DNA from: Actibacterium ureilyticum
Lineage (GTDB): Bacteria; Pseudomonadota; Alphaproteobacteria; Rhodobacterales; Rhodobacteraceae
NCBI RefSeq assembly: GCF_002285435.1
Contig: NZ_NSBT01000037.1
Span: 434,001 to 498,000 of the forward strand
DNA length: 64,000 nucleotides
Direction of reading: 5' to 3'
Positions 18,008 to 26,552 of this stretch are shown here, one piece after another (positions within the stretch are counted from its first letter, which is position 1; each line of letters starts with the position of its first letter). A program made the translations under genes and the position numbers. The notes under the pieces are model-generated. The model searched no databases and had not been told where the DNA came from. It saw only the letters and a program-made list of their open reading frames with translations.

Positions 18008-18174
18008 CGCGCGCGTCCCTTTCCAGCAAGCCTGAGCGTGATCCCTAGCGAAGAAATCCGCATTGGTAAACTTTTTTTACCGGTTCACCCATTCCGCCAC
18101 CCCCTATGCCAGACCGCTTGCAGTCGCCGGGATTGCGGTTACTTCTTTTTATGGGAACTCAAAAGGAACATCCG

Positions 18175-20727
18175 ATGCAAGCGGCGCCCGAAACCATCTT
18201 CCTCAAGGATTACACGCAAGCGGCCTATCTGGTCGAGGATGTGCACCTGACCTTTCGGCTGGACCCATCGGCCACGCGGGTGCTGGCGCGCATCCGGTTT
18301 GCGCCGAACCCTGCGGTCGCGGATCGACGCTTCTTCCTGCACGGCGAACAATTGAAGCTGATCTCGGCCCGCATCGACGGCGCGCCCGTCGCCCCCGATG
18401 TGACCCAGACCGGCCTGACCTGCGACGTACCCGACGCGCCCTTTACGTGGGAGGCCGAGGTTCAGATCGACCCCGCCGCCAACACCGCGCTGGAGGGGCT
18501 TTACATGTCGAACGGCATGTATTGCACCCAGTGCGAGGCCGAGGGCTTCCGCAAGATCACCTTCTACCCCGACCGGCCCGATGTGATGGCCCCCTTCACC
18601 GTCCGGGTCGCGGGGGACCTGCCCGTCCTGCTTTCGAACGGCAACCCCACAGGCAGCGGCGACGGCTGGGCCGAATGGCACGATCCGTGGCCCAAACCGG
18701 CCTATCTGTTCGCGCTGGTGGCGGGCGATCTGCGCGCCACATCGGACAGCTTCACCACCATGTCGGGCAAAAAGGTTGATCTGAACATCTGGGTCCGTCC
18801 CGGCGACGAGGGCAAGACCGCATTCGCCATGGACGCGCTGAAACGGTCGATGAAATGGGACGAGGATGTCTATGGCCGCGAATACGATCTGGACGTGTTC
18901 AACATCGTCGCGGTCGACGATTTCAACATGGGCGCGATGGAAAACAAGGGGCTGAACATCTTCAACAGCTCGGCCGTTCTGTGTTCGCCCGAGACCAGCA
19001 CCGACGCCAATTTCGCCCGGATCGAGGCGATCATTGCGCATGAGTATTTCCACAATTGGACAGGAAACAGAATAACTTGCCGGGATTGGTTCCAGCTTTG
19101 CCTGAAGGAGGGGCTGACCGTGTTCCGCGATCAGCAATTCTCGGGCGACATGCGCGATCCGGCAGTCCAGCGGATCGAGGATGTGCTGGCCCTGCGCGCG
19201 CGGCAGTTCCGCGAGGATAACGGCCCGCTGGCCCATCCCGTGCGCCCCGACCGCTATGCCGAGATCAACAATTTCTATACCGCCACGGTCTATGAAAAGG
19301 GCGCCGAGCTGATCGGGATGTTGAAACGGCTGGTGGGGGATGACGGCTATGCCAAGGCGCTGGACCTATATTTCGACCGCCATGACGGCCAGGCCGCCAC
19401 GATCGAGGATTGGCTGAAGGTGTTCGAGGATGCCACCGGCCGCGATCTGACCCAGTTCAAGCGCTGGTACGAACAGGCGGGCACGCCACGCGTCACGGTC
19501 GCGGACGAGTTTAAGGACGGCACCTATACCCTTCATTTCAAACAGATAACCAACCCCACGCCGAACCAGGACGTGAAGGCGCCGCAGGTGATCCCGATTG
19601 CCGTGGGCCTGCTGGGCCGGAATGGCGACGAGGTGCTGCCAACCCAGGTGCTGGAGATGACCGAGGGCGCCCAGAGCTTCCATTTCGAGGGGCTGGCCAC
19701 CAAGCCCGTCCCGTCGATCCTGCGCGGGTTTTCCGCCCCGGTGATCCTGGAACGCGACCTCAGCGCCAGCGAGCGCGCCTTTCTGCTGGCCCATGACACG
19801 GACGCCTTCAACAAGTGGGAGGCCGGGCGCAGCCTGGCCAAGGATGTGCTGCTGCGGATGGTGACCGATGGCGTCGCGCCCGATCCCGATTATCTGGACG
19901 CGATCCGCACGGCGCTGCGCGATGATGGTCTGAACCCGGCCTTTCGCGCGCTGGTGCTGTCCCTGCCGGGCGAGGATGATCTGGCGCAGACCCTGTTCGA
20001 TCACGGGCTGACCCCGGACCCGGCGGCGATTCACGCCGCGCGGGAGGGGCTGCGCGACGCGCTGGCCGCGCATTTGGCCGCCGATCTGGCCCCGCTTTAC
20101 GACGCGATGGCCTGCCCCGGCCCGTTCCGCCCCGATGCGGTCGATGCGGGCAAGCGCAGCCTGCGGCTGGCGGCGCTGTCGCTGCTGACGCGGGTCGATG
20201 GCCCGGCCCGCGCACAGGCGCTGTACGACGCGGCCGACAACATGACCGAACAGCTGGGCGCGCTGTCCTGCCTGCTGGATGCGGGTGCAGGCGATGCCGC
20301 GTCACAGGCGTTCCGCGCGCAATGGCAGGGCGACCGGCTGGTGATGGACAAGTGGTTCGCGATGCAGGTCGTGCATGCCGCGCCCGAGACCGCCGCCGCG
20401 ACCGCCGAGCGCCTGACGACAGACGACGCCTTCGATTGGAAAAACCCCAATCGTTTCAGGTCGGTATTCGGCGCCCTTACCATGAACGCGGCGGGGTTCC
20501 ATCATGCCGATGGCGCGGGCTATGCCCTGTTGGCGGACTGGCTGATCCGGCTGGACGGCGCCAATCCGCAAACGGCGGCGCGCATGTCCACCGCGTTCGA
20601 AACTTGGCGCCGCTATGACGCCGACCGTCAGGAAATGATCCGCGCCGCCCTGCGCCGGATCGCCGATACCAAGGGGCTGAGCCGCGACATGTCGGAAATG
20701 GTGGGGCGCATGTTGGGCGGGGGCTGA
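18175..20727 (+). CDS. pepN: Aminopeptidase N
   Basis: An 850-residue zinc metallopeptidase of family M1, E. coli PepN type (870 residues). The substrate-anchoring GAMEN motif is at residues 253-257 and the zinc motif HEYFH at 289-293, with the third ligand Glu 18-19 residues later in LKEGLT. It removes N-terminal residues from peptides in the cytoplasm. I start at the ATG at 18175 (MQAAPETIFLKDYTQ), which has an aaaagga ribosome site; two in-frame ATGs upstream (18106, 18151) would add a tail without family similarity. Confidence 0.97.
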   Translation: MQAAPETIFLKDYTQAAYLVEDVHLTFRLDPSATRVLARIRFAPNPAVADRRFFLHGEQLKLISARIDGAPVAPDVTQTGLTCDVPDAPFTWEAEVQIDPAANTALEGLYMSNGMYCTQCEAEGFRKITFYPDRPDVMAPFTVRVAGDLPVLLSNGNPTGSGDGWAEWHDPWPKPAYLFALVAGDLRATSDSFTTMSGKKVDLNIWVRPGDEGKTAFAMDALKRSMKWDEDVYGREYDLDVFNIVAVDDFNMGAMENKGLNIFNSSAVLCSPETSTDANFARIEAIIAHEYFHNWTGNRITCRDWFQLCLKEGLTVFRDQQFSGDMRDPAVQRIEDVLALRARQFREDNGPLAHPVRPDRYAEINNFYTATVYEKGAELIGMLKRLVGDDGYAKALDLYFDRHDGQAATIEDWLKVFEDATGRDLTQFKRWYEQAGTPRVTVADEFKDGTYTLHFKQITNPTPNQDVKAPQVIPIAVGLLGRNGDEVLPTQVLEMTEGAQSFHFEGLATKPVPSILRGFSAPVILERDLSASERAFLLAHDTDAFNKWEAGRSLAKDVLLRMVTDGVAPDPDYLDAIRTALRDDGLNPAFRALVLSLPGEDDLAQTLFDHGLTPDPAAIHAAREGLRDALAAHLAADLAPLYDAMACPGPFRPDAVDAGKRSLRLAALSLLTRVDGPARAQALYDAADNMTEQLGALSCLLDAGAGDAASQAFRAQWQGDRLVMDKWFAMQVVHAAPETAAATAERLTTDDAFDWKNPNRFRSVFGALTMNAAGFHHADGAGYALLADWLIRLDGANPQTAARMSTAFETWRRYDADRQEMIRAALRRIADTKGLSRDMSEMVGRMLGGG

Positions 20728-20805
20728 GGGACGCTCGGCCAAGGCCCGCCGATCCCGGGGCGGATGCTGTCACGCCCCTGTCATTGATGTATGGTGACAA
20801 GAGCC

Positions 20806-21681
20806 ATGAAAGACCGAATCGACCCTCTGATCGAAGAGCGTGCGCCCTGGCTTTTCGAGGATCACGCCTGGAGCGCGCCGTCGCGCCATGTGTTGGACAA
20901 TCTGCTTGGCTACAAGCGCACCCTGGCCCTGGGCCAGGTGATCCGGGACCACCCCGCGCATGTGATCATGGATGAAATGGCGCGCCTTCTGGCGCAGGAT
21001 GTGGAACTGTCGGGGCTGGAGAACATCCCGCGATCCGGTCCCGCGCTGGTGGTGGCCAACCACCCCACCGGGATCGCCGACGGCATCATGCTGTGGAATG
21101 GCCTGCGCGAGATCCGGCCCGACATGTTCTTTTACGCCAATCACGACATCCTGCGCGTCCTGCCGCAGATGGAGGCGATGATTGCCCCGGTCGAATGGCG
21201 CAAGGAAAAGCGCAGCCACGGCAAGACGCGCGAAACCATGGCCTATACCCGCAAGGCGATGGAGGCCGGGCGGCTGGGGGTCATCTTCCCCTCGGGCCGG
21301 CTGGCGAAACGGCGGGGACTGAAGCTGCACGAGCGGCCCTGGATGGCCTCGGCCGCGATGATCGCGCGGAAATTCGACCTGCCGGTGGTGCCGATCAACA
21401 TCCGGGCGCGCAATTCGGTGCTGTTCTATCTGTTCGACCTGATCCACCCCACCCTGCGCGACATCACGCTGTTCTATGAAACGCTGAACAAGGATCGCCA
21501 GCCCTATCGGATGACAGTGGGCCAGCCGATTTCCGCCTCGGCCCTGCCCGCGAAATCCGAGGACGGGATCGAGATGCTGCGCGCCGCGACACTGGCGCTT
21601 GGCGGGCGCTATGCGCCCACGGTGTCGCTGGTCGACAACAGCCGCAAGCCCAGCTGGGTGCGGTCGATGCAGACCGGGTGA
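20806..21681 (+). CDS. Lysophospholipid acyltransferase-like protein (PlsC family)
   Basis: A 291-residue protein of the glycerolipid acyltransferase superfamily. The catalytic motif is NHPTGIADGIMLWNGL, an H-x5-D variant of the usual H-x4-D, and a substrate-binding motif FPSGRLAKRRG is present in place of FPEGT. A membrane-associated enzyme that acylates a glycerophosphate or other acceptor is expected; the substrate is uncertain. I use the ATG at 20806 (MKDRIDP) after aagag; an in-frame ATG at 20791 adds five residues and lacks a ribosome site. It ends one base before the convergent lipoprotein gene. Confidence 0.85.
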   Translation: MKDRIDPLIEERAPWLFEDHAWSAPSRHVLDNLLGYKRTLALGQVIRDHPAHVIMDEMARLLAQDVELSGLENIPRSGPALVVANHPTGIADGIMLWNGLREIRPDMFFYANHDILRVLPQMEAMIAPVEWRKEKRSHGKTRETMAYTRKAMEAGRLGVIFPSGRLAKRRGLKLHERPWMASAAMIARKFDLPVVPINIRARNSVLFYLFDLIHPTLRDITLFYETLNKDRQPYRMTVGQPISASALPAKSEDGIEMLRAATLALGGRYAPTVSLVDNSRKPSWVRSMQTG

Positions 21682-21682
21682 T

Positions 21683-22282
21683 TTACTGACAATAAGGTTG
21701 CTTGCGGGTCCAGCCGGCCATTTCCTTGCGCTTGGACGCCACGGCAAACGGCCCCCAATCGGCGGCCACACCGCCGCCGCCGCGCGCCACCACGCCGTCG
21801 CGGGTGACGGTGCGCGACCAGATGCGGATCGCGCAGGACAGGTTCGCCGGTCCCTTTTGCAGATCCTCGCCGGTGCGCGCCTGACAGCCATAGCCGCGCG
21901 CCGTCGCGGGCGAGATCTGTACCAGCCCGAACCAGCGCCCGCCGCCGCCCACGGCCTGAGGGTTCCAGGTGCTTTCGTGCTTGGCCAGCGCCGACAGCAG
22001 CCCGGTCCAGAACGCGCGCCGGTCCGCCGGTTCGGCATTGGCATAGCCCGGGCACCAGGCGTTGATATCGGCGGGCACGGTCTGGGCCAGAACGGCGCCA
22101 TGGGTCGACAGGGCGCGCATGCTGGCGCGGGTCCAAAGCTCGGCCTGGGGTTTGTGGTCCCAGCGCATGACGGGCTGTTCGCGGCGGGATTCCAGCGCGA
22201 CGGCCTGTTCCTGGCCACAAGCGCTGAGCAAAAGCCCCCCGATCAGGCACAGGGCAAGGCGATGGGAACGGGCGGATCGCAT
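21683..22282 (-). CDS. Lysozyme-like (transglycosylase SLT-type) lipoprotein
   Basis: A 199-residue exported lipoprotein: the signal peptide ends with the lipobox LLLSAC, giving Cys22 as the lipidated residue. The mature part holds a goose-lysozyme/SLT-like segment ALAKHESTWNPQAVGGGGRW followed by FGLVQISPATARGYGC, where the Glu of KHESTW fits the catalytic acid and FGLVQISP the substrate groove. It would cleave peptidoglycan at the periplasmic face. The ATG at 22282 has ggag seven bases before it. It ends almost back to back with the convergent acyltransferase gene. Confidence 0.85.
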   Translation of the reverse strand: MRSARSHRLALCLIGGLLLSACGQEQAVALESRREQPVMRWDHKPQAELWTRASMRALSTHGAVLAQTVPADINAWCPGYANAEPADRRAFWTGLLSALAKHESTWNPQAVGGGGRWFGLVQISPATARGYGCQARTGEDLQKGPANLSCAIRIWSRTVTRDGVVARGGGGVAADWGPFAVASKRKEMAGWTRKQPYCQ

Positions 22283-22481
22283 GTCAAAGCTCCGACTGGC
22301 GTGTCGATTCACCCTGCTGTGCGCGCGGGGTTTGCGCAAGCGCCCCGATGCCACCCCTGCCCCGATGGGCGGCGCACCGCGCATCGGCCCGCGCCGTTTG
22401 TGCCCCGCGCGGCCCAAATTCTGCCCGATTGCGCGGATAGCGACGGGTCAGATACGACTTCACAAAAAGGAAGCAGCGCTG

Positions 22482-23009
22482 ATGCCTATTCTCGCCGCCG
22501 TGATCGCCATTCCGGGGGCTGCCTATTTCTGGATGCACCGCGCCCGCAACGCGGCGGAAATGACCCAAGAGCTGGGCGGCATGGCCTCGGACGTGATGTC
22601 CGCCGCACGGCGGTTCGGGTTCCGCCGCCGCCACGACCAGCACCCGGTCGACAGCCTGGAGGACAGCCATGTCGCCATCGCGGGCGCGGCGCTGGCCTTT
22701 CTGGAAATCGGCGGCCTGCCCACGCGCGAACAGCACGACGCGCTGAACCGGTCGCTGCAATCGCATCTGGGCATTCCGATGAAATCGGCGGAAGAGGCGC
22801 TGATCCTGGGCCGCTGGCTGATAAACGAATGCGGCGGGGCCAGCGCCGCGCTGACCCGTCTGTCCAAACGGCTGAGCAAGCTGGACCGCAATAGTTTCGA
22901 ACCCCTGATGGCGGTGATGAAGGACGTGGCCGCCCATGCGGGGGGCGATCTGACCGATCTTCAACGCGACGCGCTGGCCGAAATCGCGCGGGTGTTCCGG
23001 ATCGGATAA
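22482..23009 (+). CDS. Uncharacterised membrane-anchored TerB-like protein
   Basis: A 175-residue protein with an N-terminal hydrophobic segment (MPILAAVIAIPGAAYFWM) that is probably a membrane anchor, a basic stretch (RRFGFRRRHDQH), and a helical domain at about 60-175. The domain pattern, with LEIGGLPTREQHDALNRSL, GGDLTDLQRDALAEIARVF and scattered acidic turns, resembles the TerB/DnaJ-associated helical fold, but this is a fold-level impression only. The ATG at 22482 follows aaaggaag. The next small gene starts 19 bases downstream and may be cotranscribed. Function unknown. Confidence 0.75.
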   Translation: MPILAAVIAIPGAAYFWMHRARNAAEMTQELGGMASDVMSAARRFGFRRRHDQHPVDSLEDSHVAIAGAALAFLEIGGLPTREQHDALNRSLQSHLGIPMKSAEEALILGRWLINECGGASAALTRLSKRLSKLDRNSFEPLMAVMKDVAAHAGGDLTDLQRDALAEIARVFRIG

Positions 23010-23028
23010 CTGGAACACTTTCGATTTG

Positions 23029-23238
23029 ATGAAGAAGCTCTTCATCACTTCGAAATTGGCGATAACTTGCGTTGCGAGCTTTGTCTATTTGGCAATGTTC
23101 GGCGACGTGCTTGAACCGGAACCGAGCGTCGCTTCAGCTATTGCGCTGGGAATTTGCGGGCTGTCATTCGGGTTGCTTCTTCACCTGCGACTTTACAGCT
23201 TCCTGCGGTGGGTTCTGGGCGAGCTGAAAGACGAATAG
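23029..23238 (+). CDS. Small two-helix membrane protein, unknown
   Basis: A 69-residue protein with two hydrophobic helices, about residues 8-26 and 36-60, and a short charged tail GELKDE. It has no strong ribosome site, and its base composition is less GC-rich than neighbouring genes, so it could be a recent acquisition or a marginal gene. It follows the TerB-like gene by 19 bases on the same strand. I recognise no family. Confidence 0.55.
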   Translation: MKKLFITSKLAITCVASFVYLAMFGDVLEPEPSVASAIALGICGLSFGLLLHLRLYSFLRWVLGELKDE

Positions 23239-23243
23239 CCCCC

Positions 23244-23579
23244 TTATTTGACCTTTGGTGGCAAATCCGGCGTCTGCGCCATCCCCCAATCGTAAAGCGC
23301 ATCCATGACCGGTGCCAGCGCACGGCCCTTGTCGGTCAGCGCGTATTCGGCCCGGGGCGGGTGGGTGGAATACATCGAGCGGACTAGGATGCCCGCCTCT
23401 TCCAGCTTTTTCAGGCGCGCCGACAGGGTGTTGGGCGAAAGTCCCAACTGATCTTGCAAATCACTGAACCGGCGGCTGCCCTCCAGAAAGAACTCGCGCA
23501 CGATCAGGAAAGACCACTGGTCGCCCATTTCGTTTGTAGCCCGCATGATCGGGCAATTCGCGCGTGTGATCGACCTCAT
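23244..23579 (-). CDS. HxlR-family transcriptional regulator
   Basis: A 111-residue winged-helix regulator of the HxlR/DUF24 family: Cys9 at the N-terminus (TRANCPIMRA), followed by MGDQWSFLIVREFFLEGSRR, then FSDLQDQLGLSPNTLSARLK and LVRSMYSTHPPRAEYALTDK. Family members are small homodimers that often sense electrophiles or oxidants through the N-terminal Cys. It is divergent from a membrane protein gene; the 92-base spacer contains a palindrome and an extra half-site that look like its operator. Confidence 0.93.
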   Translation of the reverse strand: MRSITRANCPIMRATNEMGDQWSFLIVREFFLEGSRRFSDLQDQLGLSPNTLSARLKKLEEAGILVRSMYSTHPPRAEYALTDKGRALAPVMDALYDWGMAQTPDLPPKVK

Positions 23580-23585
23580 ACCCTG

Positions 23586-23635
23586 AATATAGCCAAAAAA
23601 TCCGGAATGTGAACTTGCTATAATAAATATAGCTA
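23586..23635. promoter_or_regulatory. Candidate HxlR operator in the divergent promoter
   Basis: A perfect inverted repeat gctata-ataaa-tatagc occupies 23617-23633. A third half-site tatagc is at 23588-23593, and the longer aatatagc context repeats at 23586 and 23626, 40 bases apart. The region between the two divergent genes is AT-rich in a GC-rich genome. Binding by the adjacent HxlR protein and repression of both genes is inference. Confidence 0.6.
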
Positions 23636-23671
23636 CTACTCTAAGTGTATCTTTAACATCCGGAGGATCCC

Positions 23672-24406
23672 ATGTTCCACAATTTCATCCATGCCTATGT
23701 CCTGTTCTTCGCGGTGCTTTTGCCCGGGATTACCATTGGACTGGTGGCACTGAACGCCCAGGCTGCGGGGCTTGGCCCGTCGCGCGCGATCCGCGCTGTG
23801 ATCGTCACGGCAGGGGTCTTTGGCCTGTGGTATGCGGTGGCCAGCATGGTCACCCGGTCTGGCCTGATGATGCCGCCGCCCACCATCACCGATCCGCCCT
23901 ATGTCATGATGTTCATGCTTGGCGGCGCGGGTACGTTGTGGGCGCTGGCGCGGCTGACGGCCACAGGCCGGGCAATCAGCGATGAGGCCAGCCACGCGCA
24001 ACTGATCGGCTTCCAGATCCCGCGCATCATGGGGGGTGTGTTCCTGATCGGTTGGGCGCTGGGAGAGATCCCATGGCAATTCGCCCTGCCCGCAGGCCTG
24101 GGCGATATCTGGGCCGGGATCGCGGGATACACCGCGATGCGGGCCGCCGCGCGGGGCGACGCGGATGCCGAAGCGAAGATCCAGCGGGCCAACGTTATCG
24201 GGCTGGCCGATTTCGTGGTGGCGGTGCTGACCGGGCTGATGACGTCCGAGGGGTTCCTGCACCTGATGTCGCACGATGCGCCCAACATCATCAACGCCGA
24301 TCCGTTGGGTCTGTTTCCGGGCTTTTTCGTGGCGATTTTCCTGGCCTTTCACGCGGTGTCGCTATCGCGGCTGCGGCGGGGAAGCATTGCCGCGCAGCGG
24401 GCCTAG
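23672..24406 (+). CDS. Polytopic membrane protein, unknown, under HxlR control
   Basis: A 244-residue membrane protein with about seven hydrophobic segments and no recognisable catalytic motif. It begins MFHNFIHAYVLFFAVLLPG and has conserved-looking GEIPWQFALPAGLGDIWAGI and a LADFVVAVLTGLM segment. It is preceded by a good ribosome site (cggagga) and is divergent from the HxlR regulator, the usual arrangement of a regulator and its single target. I would expect a stress-induced or small-molecule-related membrane protein, but nothing in the sequence gives the substrate. Confidence 0.8.
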   Translation: MFHNFIHAYVLFFAVLLPGITIGLVALNAQAAGLGPSRAIRAVIVTAGVFGLWYAVASMVTRSGLMMPPPTITDPPYVMMFMLGGAGTLWALARLTATGRAISDEASHAQLIGFQIPRIMGGVFLIGWALGEIPWQFALPAGLGDIWAGIAGYTAMRAAARGDADAEAKIQRANVIGLADFVVAVLTGLMTSEGFLHLMSHDAPNIINADPLGLFPGFFVAIFLAFHAVSLSRLRRGSIAAQRA

Positions 24407-24412
24407 GATCGG

Positions 24413-24488
24413 GGGCAAGGGGCCTGTCGGTACCGGCCTTGTGGTCCAGGGAACAGGTCAAAGAAAAGCCGTCACAGGCCCCTTGCCC
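24413..24488. repeat. Perfect 15-base inverted repeat at convergent gene ends
   Basis: Arms gggcaaggggcctgt (24413-24427) and acaggccccttgccc (24474-24488) are exact reverse complements with a 46-base loop. The left arm is just after the membrane protein gene; the right arm encodes the last residues of the convergent glycosyltransferase. It may act as a shared terminator for both convergent transcripts, although neither side has a T-run. Confidence 0.6.
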
Positions 24489-25537
24489 GCCGCGATCCCC
24501 TGCGGCTCGTGTGGCGGGGCGGCAAGGTCGTCGGTGTTGCGCGCAGGGCGTGCCCGGCGGGCCAGCAGGTCATCAATCACCCCCTGCCAGGCGCGGGCGA
24601 AGTCGGCCTCGACCAGGCTCAGGGTGCCGCGTGGCGCGGGCGGTGGCGGGGCGTTCATCAGCTGCCGCAGCGCCCGGGCCCAATCCGCCACCGATCCCCC
24701 CGGCACCATGGCCACCCCCGGCCCGGCGTGATCGCTCAGGCCATCCACCGCCGCCAGCGCCAACGGGCGCCGCGCCGCCCGCGCCTCGAGCGCGACAAGG
24801 CCATAGGCCTCCCACCGCGAGGGCATGGCGACCGCATCGACCGAGGCCATGGCGCTGGCCGGTGTCTTGACCAGCCCGTGAAAGCCGATCCGGGCGTCCC
24901 CGGCGGCCATGGCGTGCAGCCGCGCGGCCTCGGGGCCCGCGCCGAACAGGGTCAACCGCGCCTGCGGGTCGGTGATCAGCCGAAAGGCCGGGATCAGGAT
25001 GTCGAAGCCCTTTTGCCGGTCGAGCCGCCCGATGGCGCCGATATGCCTGCCCCCGCCCGACGGGGGCCGCATGGCGCGAAAGGCCGACAGGTCGACGGCG
25101 GACCGGATCATCCGCAGCGCGCCGGGTGGCACCAGCCCCTGCGCCCGCAGCCAATCGGCCTGGGCGGGGCTGACGGCGACCACGGCGTCGAACTGGGCAT
25201 AACCGGTGCGCAGCATGGTCAGGAAGCGCCGCCGCGCGGGCACGTTCTGTGTCGCGAAAGCGGGGGTATAGCTGTGTTCGACATGCACCATCGGCATCCC
25301 CGCATGACGGTGCCGAAAAGCCACCAGCCGGAGCAGCCCGCGCCAGCCCAGCGCCAGGTGCGACACGGCGATATCGGCCTGAACCCGCGGCAGCGCCCCG
25401 CCGCGCGAGACCGAGCGGACAACATGGCATCCCCCGACGGCCAGGCGCGGGCAGCTGGCCAGATGGCCAAGCACCCGCATCACCCCGCCGGGCGTGGTGT
25501 CGTCGATCAGGTGCAGGATCGTGGGCAGGCGGGTCAT
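24458..25537 (-). CDS. Glycosyltransferase, GT4 (GT-B fold)
   Basis: A 359-residue GT-B enzyme, third gene of a glycosyltransferase operon. The N-terminal half begins TRLPTILHLIDDTTPGGVMR; the C-terminal nucleotide-sugar-binding half has GAIGRLDRQKGFDILIPAFR, TLFGAGPEAARLH and the E-x7-E-type motif SRWEAYGLVALEARA. It probably adds a sugar to a lipid-linked surface polysaccharide at the cytoplasmic membrane face. The start overlaps the upstream gene's stop (ATGA at 25534-25537), so translation is coupled; an in-frame extension upstream is rejected. Confidence 0.9.
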   Translation of the reverse strand: MTRLPTILHLIDDTTPGGVMRVLGHLASCPRLAVGGCHVVRSVSRGGALPRVQADIAVSHLALGWRGLLRLVAFRHRHAGMPMVHVEHSYTPAFATQNVPARRRFLTMLRTGYAQFDAVVAVSPAQADWLRAQGLVPPGALRMIRSAVDLSAFRAMRPPSGGGRHIGAIGRLDRQKGFDILIPAFRLITDPQARLTLFGAGPEAARLHAMAAGDARIGFHGLVKTPASAMASVDAVAMPSRWEAYGLVALEARAARRPLALAAVDGLSDHAGPGVAMVPGGSVADWARALRQLMNAPPPPAPRGTLSLVEADFARAWQGVIDDLLARRARPARNTDDLAAPPHEPQGIAAGKGPVTAFL

Positions 25538-26541
25538 GGCGTTCTTTCCGGCATGTGGCGGGCAGCCAGACGGCGCAGCGCCGCCGCCCAATCCAGCGGC
25601 GCGCGGCCGAACCGCTGCAACGCGCGGGCGGCCAGCCAGGTGGTCAGGGTCTTGAGCGGCTCCTCGACCAACGGCGCGCGCGAGGCCGCCAGCGCCTGCG
25701 CGGCCAGACGACAGGCCGCCGCCGCATCGCCATTGCGTACCGACCGACGCGCCAGATAGCGCAGCTGATAGGCCCGCGCGGCATCGGTATGGGTGGCAAA
25801 GAAGGCCGGCGCAAGCGGGCGCAGCTTGACCACCATCCGTTCCCAGGACTGCATCTGGCGGTCGGTATCGGCCGACAGCGCGTCACGGTGGATCCGGTAA
25901 CAGGTCAACAGCCCCGGCACGCCCTCGATCCGCCAGTCGGTGCACAGCGCGAAACGCAGCCAGCATTCGATATCCTCGGACTGGCGAAAGGTCTCGTCGA
26001 AGATCCAGTCGCGCTGGAATTCGATCCGGGGCCGCCAGGCGATCGCGTCCAGCGCGGCGCGGCGGAACACAGGGGCCGAGCCGTTGCCGACCGGGTTGCG
26101 CTTGAACACATGGCGCGGGGTGATCCCCGCCAAGCGGGGCCGTTGCGCGTGGCCCGTGGCGCGGCCCTGTGCGTCGATCAGAAGCGACCCCGAAAAGCTG
26201 AGCCCGACGGCGGGCGCGGTGGCGAAATGGGCGATATGGGTCTGCAGCTTGGCCGGGTGCCACAGGTCGTCTGCGTCGCAGAACCCGATATAGGCGCCGG
26301 TCGCCTGGGCGATGCCGCTGTTGCGCGCCCCCGCCAGGCCGCGATTGGGCTGCTTGACCAGCCGGATGCGCGGGTCGGCATCGGCGGCGTGGGCGACGAT
26401 CGCGGCGGTCTCGTCGGTCGAGCCGTCATCGACCACCACCACCTCGAGATCGCGGCAGGTCTGGCCCTGCAGCGACCGCAGCGTGTCCGGCAGGGTTGCG
26501 GCGGCGTTGAAGGCGGGAACGACGATGGAGGCAAGGGGCAT
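25534..26541 (-). CDS. Glycosyltransferase, GT2 family
   Basis: A 335-residue GT-A enzyme. The N-terminal domain has SIVVPAFNAAATLPDTLRSL, VVVVDDGSTDETAA and the nucleotide/metal-binding GFCDADDLWHPAKL; the likely catalytic acid lies in FRQSEDIECWLRF. The C-terminal hundred residues are Ala/Arg-rich and helical. A strong aggaggtccgga ribosome site overlaps the end of the upstream glycosyltransferase gene. It is paralogous to the next gene upstream; both probably extend the same surface glycan. Sugar and acceptor are not predictable. Confidence 0.92.
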   Translation of the reverse strand: MPLASIVVPAFNAAATLPDTLRSLQGQTCRDLEVVVVDDGSTDETAAIVAHAADADPRIRLVKQPNRGLAGARNSGIAQATGAYIGFCDADDLWHPAKLQTHIAHFATAPAVGLSFSGSLLIDAQGRATGHAQRPRLAGITPRHVFKRNPVGNGSAPVFRRAALDAIAWRPRIEFQRDWIFDETFRQSEDIECWLRFALCTDWRIEGVPGLLTCYRIHRDALSADTDRQMQSWERMVVKLRPLAPAFFATHTDAARAYQLRYLARRSVRNGDAAAACRLAAQALAASRAPLVEEPLKTLTTWLAARALQRFGRAPLDWAAALRRLAARHMPERTP

Positions 26542-26552
26542 TCCGGACCTCC

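Noticed and set aside
18106-18174. N-terminal extension of aminopeptidase N
   Set aside because: The added residues do not look like the family start, and the ribosome site is before 18175.
15869-18250. 793-residue plus-strand open frame opposite malate synthase G
   Set aside because: Mirror frame of glcB, low-complexity His/Arg composition, no domain pattern.
24876-25430. Long alternative frame inside the GT4 gene
   Set aside because: A shifted frame of the same strand with Gly/Arg/Ala bias; the GT4 frame has the motifs and the coupled start.
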